NCBI GenBank assembly: GCA_017387685.1
Contig: JAFOEU010000112.1
Span: forward strand, 1 to 62,108
Source: Clostridia bacterium
GTDB taxonomy: Bacteria; Bacillota; Clostridia; Oscillospirales; CAG-272
Length of the DNA stretch: 62,108 bases
Direction of reading: 5' to 3'
A program made the translations under genes and the position numbers. Below are positions 42,178 through 50,033 of the stretch, piece by piece. The notes under the pieces are model-generated. The model had not been told where the DNA came from. It did not search any database and was given only the letters and a program-made list of their open reading frames with translations. The first letter of the stretch is position 1. Each line of letters opens with the position of its first letter.

Positions 42178-43797
42178 TCACGCAAAAATCGATCTTCCGC
42201 TTGTTTTGATCAGAGTATCGTCAAGCTCGTCGCCATCGAGCACCGCCTTGCCGTTGATCCAAACCTTGCGTATACCAAAGGACTTTTTCTGATCAGGAAT
42301 TGCGTTTTTCAATTCTTCCTCGGAAAAGACGGTAAGGTCAGCGTAACATCCGGGGAGGATATAACCGCGCTCACGGATATTGAATCTCTGTGCCGTCGCG
42401 CCTGTCATACGCTCGATAGTTTTCTCCATCGAATCTCCGCGACCGAGCAAAGCGTCCTGCAAGAATTTTGGGAAGCAATCGTATATCGCGGGATTCTGAA
42501 CACCGCAGTCCTCGACCCAGGCATCCGTCATATACAAGCAGTTAGAATTTTTCTCAAAATCGCTGATGATCTCTGCGGTCGTATACGGCCCCATATTGAC
42601 GCGTCCTTGGAAATTGCTCTTTTCGCAAAGCATAAGATATGCCTCAAGGTCGCTCATGCCCTCTTCCTTTGCAATCTGATGAACGGTCTTTCCCTCGTAT
42701 TTTTCATACCCCTCGCCGATGTACGCTATTTCGATATCCTTGAATCCAAATCCGAGGAGCAGGCTTGAAGCAAACACAAGTACGCTGAGCTTCGCGCGCA
42801 CCAAGGGCTTTTTGCGCTCCTCGGGCGTCATCGCCTGATACCACGCGGGCAAAATAACGGTGATAACCGACACTCCGAGAGTTTCGTTGTATATGTCAAA
42901 CATCATATCGACGCCCTGATTGCGCAGCTTGTCGACTATTGCGAGAAATTCATCCTTATCCTTGAACGATCGCCTTCCAACAAAGATCGCGTGTGAATAG
43001 TGAAGCTTCGTTTTCGTTCCGCTGACCACGTCCGCAAGCTCGTCAAGCGCGCGGAGCAAATGTGACCTTCCCAAAAGCTCGGGATACGACATAGATACCG
43101 CAGAGCTTGCCCTTGGATGTACAGTCAAGGGGCGATCGTATTTTTCGCAAAGGCGAGCGATCTTTTTGAGCTCATCAGTATCGGCATAGAGTCCGGGATC
43201 GTACATAAGACCGAGCGAGATTCCCGCAGCGCCCTGCTTGAGCGCATCCTCGAGAATAGCAAGCATCTCTTTTTCTTCATCTTCCGTAAGCTTACGGTTT
43301 GCGCTGCCGGAAACGCTTGCGCGGGCAGTACAATGACCCGCCAATACGGCAAGATTGCAAGGCATATTCCCGTCCGCCGCATCCAAAAAGTCCTTTACAC
43401 TACCCTTTGCCTCGGCGTCCTTATAAAAAAACAATCCGCCGCCGATCTTATCCTTATGTGCCGTATCATCGGAAAATCCCGTTGCGGCAAGTCCGCAGTT
43501 ACCTGAGACAAAGGTCGTGATCCCCTGCTTGATAAAAGGCTCAAAGTATTTCTTATGATCCTTGCGCAGAGCAAACCAATCGTTATGCGAGTGGGCATCA
43601 ATGAAGCCGGGAGCGAGAGAAAGCCCCTTAATATCCACTACCTCAAAATCAGTTTCAGCAGCAATGGATTCCGCAACCCGAAGAATTCTATCACCTTCAA
43701 TAAGTACGTCTCCCAAAAAAGCGGGCGCGCCGCTTCCATCATAGATTTTCGCGTTTTTAATTAGTGTTTTATTGCCGGAAAACAAAGTTTGTCCCAT
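42178..43797 (-). CDS. N-acyl-D-amino-acid deacylase (D-aminoacylase) family amidohydrolase
   Basis: A 539-residue amidohydrolase of the D-aminoacylase type, which frees D-amino acids from N-acylated forms. Motifs: the N-terminal LIKNAKIYDGSGAPAFLGDV, the zinc site FIDAHSHNDW, LTVHPRAS, LHYSHAIFVG and the C-terminal AQRFNIRERGYILPGCYADL typical of urease-type amidohydrolases. It might act on D-amino acid peptides from cell walls, but amidohydrolase substrate calls from sequence are weak. It is monocistronic. A minus-strand promoter TTGTTT-17-TATAAT lies near 43876-43904. Confidence 0.87.
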   Translation of the reverse strand: MGQTLFSGNKTLIKNAKIYDGSGAPAFLGDVLIEGDRILRVAESIAAETDFEVVDIKGLSLAPGFIDAHSHNDWFALRKDHKKYFEPFIKQGITTFVSGNCGLAATGFSDDTAHKDKIGGGLFFYKDAEAKGSVKDFLDAADGNMPCNLAVLAGHCTARASVSGSANRKLTEDEEKEMLAILEDALKQGAAGISLGLMYDPGLYADTDELKKIARLCEKYDRPLTVHPRASSAVSMSYPELLGRSHLLRALDELADVVSGTKTKLHYSHAIFVGRRSFKDKDEFLAIVDKLRNQGVDMMFDIYNETLGVSVITVILPAWYQAMTPEERKKPLVRAKLSVLVFASSLLLGFGFKDIEIAYIGEGYEKYEGKTVHQIAKEEGMSDLEAYLMLCEKSNFQGRVNMGPYTTAEIISDFEKNSNCLYMTDAWVEDCGVQNPAIYDCFPKFLQDALLGRGDSMEKTIERMTGATAQRFNIRERGYILPGCYADLTVFSEEELKNAIPDQKKSFGIRKVWINGKAVLDGDELDDTLIKTSGRSIFA

Positions 43798-44044
43798 TAT
43801 CGATTCTCCCTTTTATCATGTAACGGTTGATAAAAACCCTTGTACGAAAAAGCACTCTTGCCTAAAGCGTTAATTTATTATATCATATTGGCAACGATTA
43901 AACAATATATTTTTGTAAATTCTATTTTTTTACGATTGAATTTTCAAACGTACAAAATCCGCGGCTTCTGCCTAACCGAGGCAGAGGACGGCGGATTTGT
44001 CGGTTATAAAAGGGAACCTCCATAGCCGAAATTGTAGCTTATAA

Positions 44045-44150
44045 GTGGGACTTGTAACCACGCATTCGCGAGGCGAATGACAAGGTGGTTTGACGTCGAC
44101 TTCAGAAACAAAAAAGGAAAGGAATGACCAAGGTCATTCCTTTCCTTTTT
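44045..44150. repeat. Degenerate tRNA-end/terminator repeat unit R1
   Basis: It contains GTGGGACTTGTAACCACGC, a hairpin CATTCGC/GCGAATG, GACAAGGTGGTT and the terminator-like stem AAAGGAAAGGAATGACC / GGTCATTCCTTTCCTTT. It is a shortened copy of the 174-base units at 45993-46340. It marks the left side of a two-gene cassette. Upstream, 43955-43998 holds another imperfect hairpin (AAATCCGC...GCGGATTT). The wider gap 43798-44590 is otherwise repeats only. Confidence 0.7.
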
Positions 44151-44153
44151 GCC

Positions 44154-44200
44154 TAAGAACGACTAAAAGGTGCATAAAATGGGGTAAGAACGACTAAAAG
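44154..44200 (+). repeat. Direct repeat pair
   Basis: TAAGAACGACTAAAAG occurs at 44154-44169 and 44185-44200, 31 bases apart (three helical turns). It resembles integrase arm-site or iteron spacing; the function is unknown. Confidence 0.75.
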
Positions 44201-44277
44201 TACACCAGAAAGCTGCTCGATAAATTGGGATTTGCTTATTTGGTTAATTCGCATTTGCTATTGACAAATAGATTTAA

Positions 44278-44455
44278 ATGATGCATCGCCTGCGGCGATA
44301 TGATGCATTTGCTTCGCAAATATGATGTTGCTCCACTGCGTTTCGCAATGATGCGATGTTTGCACCAAAATGTGGCGAAGCCACGCATCATTAGGCGAAG
44401 CCGTCATCACGCACTAAGTGCGCATCACGTTCCGCACAAGCGGAACACATCGTTC
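44278..44455. repeat. Mini-hairpin array H1
   Basis: A chain of short hairpins with differing stems: ATCGCCTGCGGCGAT, ATTTGCTTCGCAAAT, GTGGCGAAGCCAC, GGCGAAGCC, CGCACTAAGTGCG and TTCCGCACAAGCGGAA. Linkers read ATGATG in the left half and CATCA(T/C) in the right half, so the whole array is itself an inverted repeat. It lies left of the genes at 44591-45726; the matching array H2 lies on the right. Confidence 0.8.
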
Positions 44456-44456
44456 C

Positions 44457-44497
44457 AAAAACGAAAAAGCAGTCCTATGGACTGCTTTTTCGTTTTT
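44457..44497. terminator. Intrinsic terminator
   Basis: AAAAACGAAAAAGCAGTCC / GGACTGCTTTTTCGTTTTT with a 3-base loop; bidirectional. It is placed after the cassette genes on the minus strand. Just beyond, 44529-44562 resembles a worn tRNA T-arm (GGGATTTGAACCT). Confidence 0.85.
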
Positions 44498-44590
44498 GTG
44501 CAAGGGCTATAAAAAAGATATTTTTGACAAACTGCTTACGGGATTTGAACCTCACGAGCTTGACCGTTCATTTATATTCAAATTATATTA

Positions 44591-45151
44591 TCAATCACGC
44601 ATTTGCCATAGCAAGAAATCAAGTTTTTTGGTTTGACTAAACCAACTGTATTGAGGAAATACTTCATCAAATTCAAGAATTTTTTGATTAATTTCAAATG
44701 TAGATAATGCTTGTTCATACCATTGTATAATTTCACTATAGATACAAATAGCATTCTGAAGTTTCTTTTCTCCGCTGCAGATAGGCATTTTCAAATTTAA
44801 ATTTTGCAAGACAAATTGATCCCATATAGGCATATTTTGGTTTAAGGTATGTATTAATTTGCTTGAAAAAGATGCTTCAACTCTTCCTGTTTTGTTGTAA
44901 ATTTGTTGAAGAACGCCTTCGAAGGTCAAATCCTCGGTTTTACCGTTTTCCATGATATCGTAAAATACATTTTGCCATTCAGAATTGCGTCGAACTCGAT
45001 AAAAACCATTGAATTTTCTTTGAAAGTCTTTATCTGTTGTAACATTTACAAGAGAAAAAGACTTTATAATTTCTGCGTACTTTTCAACTCCGCGTTTCTT
45101 TTTGGAGTCAGCAAAAATTGTTGCTATATTTACAGAGACAATGTTATTCAT
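44591..45151 (-). CDS. Hypothetical protein, cassette gene 2
   Basis: A 186-residue soluble protein without recognised family. It is helix-rich, with RVEASFSSKLIHTLNQNMPIWD in the middle, a pattern that reminds me of helix-hairpin-helix-type DNA glycosylase relatives, but not enough to call. TAAGGAGGCGCATA precedes the ATG. It is AT-rich compared with the core genes and lies 11 bases after its partner at 45163. The pair is flanked on both sides by mini-hairpin arrays and tRNA-derived repeats, which suggests a mobile cassette, perhaps with a defence role. Confidence 0.7.
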   Translation of the reverse strand: MNNIVSVNIATIFADSKKKRGVEKYAEIIKSFSLVNVTTDKDFQRKFNGFYRVRRNSEWQNVFYDIMENGKTEDLTFEGVLQQIYNKTGRVEASFSSKLIHTLNQNMPIWDQFVLQNLNLKMPICSGEKKLQNAICIYSEIIQWYEQALSTFEINQKILEFDEVFPQYSWFSQTKKLDFLLWQMRD

Positions 45152-45162
45152 TATGCGCCTCC

Positions 45163-45726
45163 TTATTTTTTATTAAAAATAGAGTTTGTGGTTAATATTG
45201 TTCGTATTTCTTGCAAATCATTGTTTCCTACAAAATTTTTTTGTTCAAAAATGAACTCATATTTATCTGTGTGTTCAGCTAATGGAAACGGTGTCAAATC
45301 TTCACCTCGAAAAAGTATTCTCTCTCCTCGGACATATTCTATACCTGTAGATTTGTCTCGAATATAATCAGCAGCTATATCGGTATAAACCTCTAAACCG
45401 TCAATTTTCCAAAGCCCCCAAAGACCTATGTATTCTTTTCCTAACATGTTTTTACTAAAATATACTCGTCTAGTCTTTCCGAAAATGCCTTTCTTTTCAA
45501 TGTAATCATATTCGACATCGCCACCACCATAAAAACCATAGCGCAACTTTTCCTCGAAAAACTCATTAATATTTTCAATAATATTTTGAGGATAATCTTT
45601 CTTTAGAAAAAATTGACCGTCCCCTATTTCATAGGTTACATTTGTTTTTCGGTCAACAATCTTGGAATAAGCACTTGTTGTATAAAAATCATTTTCCATA
45701 CCCAATACTTTCCAAAACATTTTCAT
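45163..45726 (-). CDS. Hypothetical protein, cassette gene 1
   Basis: A 187-residue soluble protein I do not recognise. It has mixed beta content, with aromatic and acidic residues, and the segment YGFYGGGDVEYDYIEKKG. The ATG at 45726 follows AGAGGTGCTATCAT; a longer start would lie in the promoter leader. Its promoter (TTTACA-17-TATAAT) is at 45752-45780. It forms a two-gene operon with 44591-45151. Confidence 0.7.
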   Translation of the reverse strand: MKMFWKVLGMENDFYTTSAYSKIVDRKTNVTYEIGDGQFFLKKDYPQNIIENINEFFEEKLRYGFYGGGDVEYDYIEKKGIFGKTRRVYFSKNMLGKEYIGLWGLWKIDGLEVYTDIAADYIRDKSTGIEYVRGERILFRGEDLTPFPLAEHTDKYEFIFEQKNFVGNNDLQEIRTILTTNSIFNKK

Positions 45727-45751
45727 ATGATAGCACCTCTCTTTCACCCAT

Positions 45752-45780
45752 ATTATAGCATAAATTTGGGAGTTTGTAAA
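45752..45780 (-). promoter_or_regulatory. Promoter of the two-gene cassette
   Basis: On the minus strand TTTACA (45780-45775), 17 bases, TATAAT (45757-45752), directly next to array H2. Confidence 0.65.
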
Positions 45781-45781
45781 G

Positions 45782-45949
45782 AGTGATGTTGCGGCGTTGC
45801 CGCAGTGATGTTATGCTTCGCATAGTGATGTAGCTCCCTCTGGTCGCAGTGATGTGATGTGTTCCTTTACACGCCCGAAGGGCACATCACAAGGCGAAGC
45901 CGTCATCATTGGCGAAGCCAACATCATTTGCCGAAGGCAAACATCATTC
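45782..45949. repeat. Mini-hairpin array H2
   Basis: In order: four or five GTGATGT linkers alternating with TGCGGCGTTGCCGCA, TATGCTTCGCATA and others, then ACATCA(C/T) linkers alternating with GGCGAAGCC, TGGCGAAGCCA and TTGCCGAAGGCAA. Left linkers are the reverse complement of right linkers, so the array can fold as one long stem studded with small hairpins. Stem sequences differ while linkers and TTC/GAA loops are conserved. Confidence 0.85.
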
Positions 45950-45989
45950 AAAAAACGCACCTTTGTCGGTAGACAAAAGTGCGTTTTTT
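45950..45989. terminator. Intrinsic terminator
   Basis: AAAAAACGCAC / GTGCGTTTTTT around an inner stem TTTGTC/GACAAA. On the minus strand it follows directly after a tRNA-like end, as in the other units. Confidence 0.85.
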
Positions 45990-45992
45990 GTT

Positions 45993-46340
45993 GGTTGCGG
46001 AGGTGGGACTTGTAACCACGCATTTGCGCGCTTTATGCGGTGCGATAATTCAATTCGGTAGTTGCGCGCAAATTGTTGTCATTCGCGGAGCGAATGACAA
46101 GGTGGTTTGGCGTCATTTCAACAAACGAAAAATAAAAGCAACCCGATTGGGTTGCTTTTATTTTTGGTTGCGGAGGTGGGACGTGTAACCACGCATTTGC
46201 GCGCTTTATTCGGTGCGATAATTCTATTCGGCGGTTGCGCGCAAATTGTTGTCATTCGCGGAGCGAATGACAAGGTGGTTCGGCGTCGACTTCTGAAACG
46301 AAAAAGGAAAGGAATGACCAAGGTCATTCCTTTCCTTTTT
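45993..46340 (-). repeat. Two tandem 173-175 base units derived from a tRNA-Met 3' end (R2, R3)
   Basis: Units start at 45993 and 46166, and the next tRNA-derived end at 46341. Each begins (plus strand) GGTTGCGGAGGTGGGAC, the reverse complement of a tRNA 3' end with CCA, followed by TGTAACCACGCATTTGCG, hairpins GCGCGC...GCGCGC and GTCATTCGC/GCGAATGAC, GACAAGGTGGTT, then a terminator. About 115 bases are almost identical between the units; the terminators differ (GCAACCCGATTGGGTTGC versus GGAATGACCAAGGTCATTCC). The pattern fits repeated integration events, each duplicating the tRNA end. Confidence 0.78.
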
Positions 46341-46386
46341 GGTTGCGGAGGTGGGACTTGAACCACACGGCCTCCGGGTTATGAGA
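46341..46386 (-). pseudogene. 3' half of a tRNA-Met (CAU), probable attachment-site remnant
   Basis: On the minus strand the segment reads from the anticodon loop CTCATAA through CCCGGAGGCC, a T-arm GGTTCAAGTCCCAC and the acceptor end CCTCCGCAACCA. The 5' half is absent; beyond the anticodon the sequence is unrelated. One G seems to be missing from the T-stem. The CCGCAACCA end fits an initiator-type tRNA-Met. Such a half tRNA is typical of an attL/attR end left by a tyrosine integrase. Confidence 0.75.
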
Positions 46387-46441
46387 TACTTAAAAACACT
46401 CTAAGAGAGCATCGCTAGCCTCGACAGAATGGGTATAGCTA

Positions 46442-46486
46442 CTCAAAAACCGTCGAATGCACCGTAAAGCCCTCTAAAAAACCGTC
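46442..46486 (+). repeat. Candidate integrase arm-type direct repeats
   Basis: CTCAAAAACCGTC (46442-46454) and CTCTAAAAAACCGTC (46472-46486) are 30 bases apart, between the tRNA half and the integrase remnant. Their position and spacing resemble integrase arm-binding sites. Confidence 0.4.
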
Positions 46487-46500
46487 ATTCTAATTTTAGT

Positions 46501-46533
46501 TTACGCTTTTTTGAGTATGATGCAATCAAGCTT
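46501..46533 (-). pseudogene. C-terminal remnant of a tyrosine integrase
   Basis: On the minus strand the codons give LDCIILKKA then TAA. This is nearly the same as the end of the intact integrase at 56040 (IDCIILKKA), and the nucleotides match closely over about 27 bases. An in-frame stop lies five codons upstream. It sits next to the tRNA half, where an integrase end is expected, so an older element once occupied this site. Confidence 0.7.
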
Positions 46534-46675
46534 TTTCTTTTTTCAGCGCTTCTTCCTTTTTCGGAACACATCCCGAATTTCTTACTGCTGAACAATCGTT
46601 TTATTAACTCTCCTTACCCCTATCAACTGCAATCTCACCTGGTGTGATACTGTTCAAGGAGTTTTGTAACCGCAG

Positions 46676-47881
46676 TTATACCAAAAAATGTTTCTGCAAA
46701 TCTTTTTCCATTTTTAGAACTTTGTCAAGCATCTTATCAAGTGCTGAGAAAATATCATTGCCATTTTCAAAGTCTTCCGGCAGAATCTCGTCACTTTTTA
46801 CGATGGCTGTAGGACACTTAAATGCAGTTCTCCATTGCCAGTTATCCTTTACAGGCTTTTGGGGTTGTAAATAATTTATGATTTCTTCTATTTGAGTCCT
46901 ATTTGCGGTTTCGAGATTGGTTGAGTTAAAGGATAACTGAATAGCATATTTTACGTCATCATTTTTGTCGCAATAAGAACTGATTTCGTAGTAATAGTGA
47001 TTGTGAGTGTTCCACCCGCTCATACCTGCACTTTTTTTAATCAGACCATCCATAAACGGTGTTCTGAATCTAATGTATGATTTGGAGCTTTTTTCTTCAT
47101 CCCAATCAATAATCTTATCTTCGACTTTCTTTTGGCACCAAGCTTTGAAAATTTCAGATACATTTAACTGCCTGTCGGGACGATTCTCAAATATCAGATC
47201 AAGAGCAACTTTATGCTCTTTATATATTTCTTGACACAGCTTTACTATTTCGTGATTATCCATAGTTTCTCTCCTTAACATCTCTAAGTATGATCTTATA
47301 AACTTCGTTGCATCGGAATCAAGAGGAATTTTATCCAGCGTCATTTCTATGATACTGACTATAGTTTCATATTTGATGCAACCCCATACCGAATGGCTAT
47401 CCTCGAGCGGTGCAATTCCATCGGGCGTAAGATACAGGAATATCTTTGTATAATCTTGATATCTATCCTCTACAATTTTGTAGTATCTATCCAATTGACC
47501 GCTATGGTCTTGGGAATCCACTTTGTTTTCAATACAAAGAACATACTTTGCCTCCTTGGACTCTATCAGAATGTCTATATTTTGCCATTCTCTCAATACC
47601 ACAATATCAGAGTACTTCATTGTTAATAGCTTAAATACATCTTTTTCCGAAACAAACCCTTCTCGCGCTAAATACGAATTTAGACGAGCAAGAAAATTAT
47701 GCGAGTATCCGTGATTTTCATTGGGATTTAAAATCCAAGCAAGTATATTACTATGTCGGATTTCAGCCCTGGAAATTTTTAAGACATCGAATATACTAAA
47801 CGAATTGGTCTCGAGCATACTCAAACAATCGATATCCAATAAGAATTTTTTTAACTCTTTAGCTGCACAATCGTTAGTCAT
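46676..47881 (-). CDS. PD-(D/E)XK nuclease family protein
   Basis: A 401-residue protein of the PDDEXK_4 type. The nuclease motif is visible: Glu40 in AEIRHSNILAWIL, Asp103 in NIDILIES and Glu118-x-Lys120 in CIENKVDSQDHSGQL. The C-terminal half (from about residue 230) is a separate domain with HNHYYYEISSYC. Such nucleases occur in defence islands, often as solitary genes; the target is unknown. The start at 47881 follows AAAGGAAGG at long spacing; promoter TTGAAT-17-TATAAT at 47924-47952. It lies directly inside the probable attachment site. Confidence 0.85.
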   Translation of the reverse strand: MTNDCAAKELKKFLLDIDCLSMLETNSFSIFDVLKISRAEIRHSNILAWILNPNENHGYSHNFLARLNSYLAREGFVSEKDVFKLLTMKYSDIVVLREWQNIDILIESKEAKYVLCIENKVDSQDHSGQLDRYYKIVEDRYQDYTKIFLYLTPDGIAPLEDSHSVWGCIKYETIVSIIEMTLDKIPLDSDATKFIRSYLEMLRRETMDNHEIVKLCQEIYKEHKVALDLIFENRPDRQLNVSEIFKAWCQKKVEDKIIDWDEEKSSKSYIRFRTPFMDGLIKKSAGMSGWNTHNHYYYEISSYCDKNDDVKYAIQLSFNSTNLETANRTQIEEIINYLQPQKPVKDNWQWRTAFKCPTAIVKSDEILPEDFENGNDIFSALDKMLDKVLKMEKDLQKHFLV

Positions 47882-47923
47882 TTATCGTGTACACCTTCCT
47901 TTATTAGCGATATCTTCTGTTTT

Positions 47924-47952
47924 ATTATACTACAAAATCTGCTAAAATTCAA
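47924..47952 (-). promoter_or_regulatory. Promoter of the PD-(D/E)XK nuclease gene
   Basis: On the minus strand TTGAAT (47952-47947), 17 bases, TATAAT (47929-47924). Confidence 0.65.
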
Positions 47953-48058
47953 CAGATTTTTGGTTTTAGCATTCCATTTGCTCAAACCAACCCGCGCAAT
48001 TACAGAAACGAAATAGGGTAATATGTCTGCTACCGCCGATCAGCCAGAGCTCAGGAAT

Positions 48059-49405
48059 TTATGATTCACAATCTCCATATTTTTCTCGCATTTTTGCCGA
48101 CACTCCCGGGACAAGTCGTTCGGATTCGGAAAGCACAGCGGCAAATTGCTCATAATCGGGATATTGATCGTTTTTCACATGCTGAAGATCCCAATAAAGC
48201 CTGTCGGCAACTTCATCAACACTGCAATCTTGGAATCTCACGGGAAGCAAACCGATCGCTTTATCAAAATTTTTGTGCTTTGTTACAAACACCTTATCGG
48301 CATCATCAAAGAAATCGTCGCCTATGTGATACCAGCCAAGCAGGTAGATGTGAAAAAGGTGATCCATACCTTTGGGGTGATCCTTGGTCTTGCGGTAATA
48401 ATCCTTTGCCACCTCACGGAAAAACCTTGCACATTTATGATCCAGTGCCCAAAGGTCTCTGACGAAGCTGTTTGCCATGGGAATATCTCCATCCAACGCC
48501 AAGTGAAAGCTCATTTCGCCAAGGTCAAACGGATCCAAGACACAAATCTCATCCTGCGCATCCGCGATTTCAAACATGTCTTTGCAATAAACACTTGTAA
48601 GGTCAGGAAAATACTTTTTCAATCTTCTACCGTCAATTACAAAATGTTCATCTTCGACAAATCTGCTCATTTTGAGAATCAGGCATTCCACCCGTTCGTG
48701 AAAATCGGGAAGATTGTTTTCAAGATAGGTATGAATGATATCTGTACGGTCGCTTGCCGTATAGTATCTGATCGGGCGTCTGAGTCTGTGTATACCGAAA
48801 GCATTTCCAACGTCAAAGCAAAGCGTTGCTTCATCTTCTGAAACAAAATAAACTGGCTTGTTCACTCTCGACATAACGGGATGCATCTTGCTGCTCATAA
48901 GGCTGAATTTTGTGTTTGTCCACAGCCGTTTCGTATCATCCCCATGGATAACGTCAAAGAGTTCATACTCGTCTTGTCGCCATTTCATGTCGGAAAGATC
49001 ATTGATTACAACGGCAAACAAAAGATTGGGCAGCTCGTCTGAAGGAACAAAGTCGTTTCCGCAACCATAGTGACGGTTCATAACTATGTCGCGGAGAAAG
49101 TTGCGAGGCGTATTTTCGTCAAAGCTATGAAAGCGTTCGGTGGCATAGTTTTTGATCATCAGTAAGGTATTCGGCTGATTCAGCTTGAAAAACAAATCAC
49201 GGGACTGAATTTCGGAAATCCATGCTGACTCCTTCTCGTCGATTTCAACAAGGTTAAAGCCGTTATCGACACACCAACAGCGAAGCTGATAGAGTGCTTC
49301 GTCAAGAAAATCTTCGTCATTATCCGTAATCAGAAGGTTTCTCACCTCGCCTCCTTTGTTCGCGGCGAGGACGGTTTCAAATGCAGTTACAAATTTTTCT
49401 TTCAT
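48059..49405 (-). CDS. Hypothetical protein with possible P-loop-less AAA-like N-terminus
   Basis: A 448-residue protein, family not recognised. The first 180 residues alternate strands and helices in a way that resembles an ATPase core: NLLITDNDEDFLDEALYQL, a Walker B-like NTLLMIKNYA and a sensor-like LLFAVVINDLSD, but no GxxxxGK[S/T] is present. The C-terminal 150 residues look helical (RDLWALDHKCARFFREVAKDYY). GGAAGGTATAGGGGCT precedes the ATG. It is the last gene of a minus-strand run of eight beginning at 52683. Confidence 0.65.
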   Translation of the reverse strand: MKEKFVTAFETVLAANKGGEVRNLLITDNDEDFLDEALYQLRCWCVDNGFNLVEIDEKESAWISEIQSRDLFFKLNQPNTLLMIKNYATERFHSFDENTPRNFLRDIVMNRHYGCGNDFVPSDELPNLLFAVVINDLSDMKWRQDEYELFDVIHGDDTKRLWTNTKFSLMSSKMHPVMSRVNKPVYFVSEDEATLCFDVGNAFGIHRLRRPIRYYTASDRTDIIHTYLENNLPDFHERVECLILKMSRFVEDEHFVIDGRRLKKYFPDLTSVYCKDMFEIADAQDEICVLDPFDLGEMSFHLALDGDIPMANSFVRDLWALDHKCARFFREVAKDYYRKTKDHPKGMDHLFHIYLLGWYHIGDDFFDDADKVFVTKHKNFDKAIGLLPVRFQDCSVDEVADRLYWDLQHVKNDQYPDYEQFAAVLSESERLVPGVSAKMREKYGDCES

Positions 49406-49424
49406 AGCCCCTATACCTTCCGTT

Positions 49425-50015
49425 TTATATTTCCAAATGACGAACCCACTTTATCAGCAGCTCTGTTGCTTCTTTTTTGCACTCATCGCGATACACATCG
49501 AGTGCCCTTTCTTCGTCATAATATCGATTTTCGAGTTCATCCAATCCGGGAATTTCTACCCCGTTTTTACGATCATCGCGAGCGCGGTAGAACTCCTCTT
49601 CATAAGGATTGGTTTTTGTACATTGCCACTCAACCGACTCTCGGAACAAAAACGATATGCGAGTGAGAATATCGTTCCATCTTCTTTCTGCATCAGCTTC
49701 TACACGCTGACAGTATTTTTCATATAAGTCGCTCTCACAATAAGCCCAGTATCCCACCGGATCGAGTCCCAATGACACTACTGCCTCATCATAAAATACT
49801 ATCGGTATATTTCCTTTTTCTTTTTTGATTTCATCGACTACCTCGGGAAGCATTTCAAGCATCCAATTTTCTACACCGAAAATCAGATCTCTGTCGCAAT
49901 ATCCCTTTTTGACTCGCTGATATGCCCACTTCAGGCTGATAAAGAAGCATTTTATGCTTTCGATAGGATGACGATAGAACGGTTTGCAATACGGATGATA
50001 AAAAATTGATGTCAT
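49425..50015 (-). CDS. Hypothetical protein, large partner of duplicated pair (copy 2)
   Basis: A 196-residue soluble acidic protein of unknown family. Near the N-terminus it has FFISLKWAYQRVKKGYCDRD, which corresponds to the RAKRGYSDYD block of the protein at 50978; both continue with a helix ending in Pro and a DEI/EDI segment. GGGAGGACATC precedes the ATG. It follows the small gene at 50034 by 18 bases. Such KRGYSDxD proteins seem typical of Bacillota mobile elements, but no function is assigned. Confidence 0.68.
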   Translation of the reverse strand: MTSIFYHPYCKPFYRHPIESIKCFFISLKWAYQRVKKGYCDRDLIFGVENWMLEMLPEVVDEIKKEKGNIPIVFYDEAVVSLGLDPVGYWAYCESDLYEKYCQRVEADAERRWNDILTRISFLFRESVEWQCTKTNPYEEEFYRARDDRKNGVEIPGLDELENRYYDEERALDVYRDECKKEATELLIKWVRHLEI

Positions 50016-50033
50016 GATGTCCTCCCGATATAC

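Noticed and set aside
44529-44562. tRNA gene suggested by GGGATTTGAACCT
   Set aside because: Only a T-arm-like stretch is present; acceptor, anticodon and D arms cannot be formed.
45979-46361. Several short open frames in the repeats
   Set aside because: They only translate the tRNA-derived tandem units and terminators.
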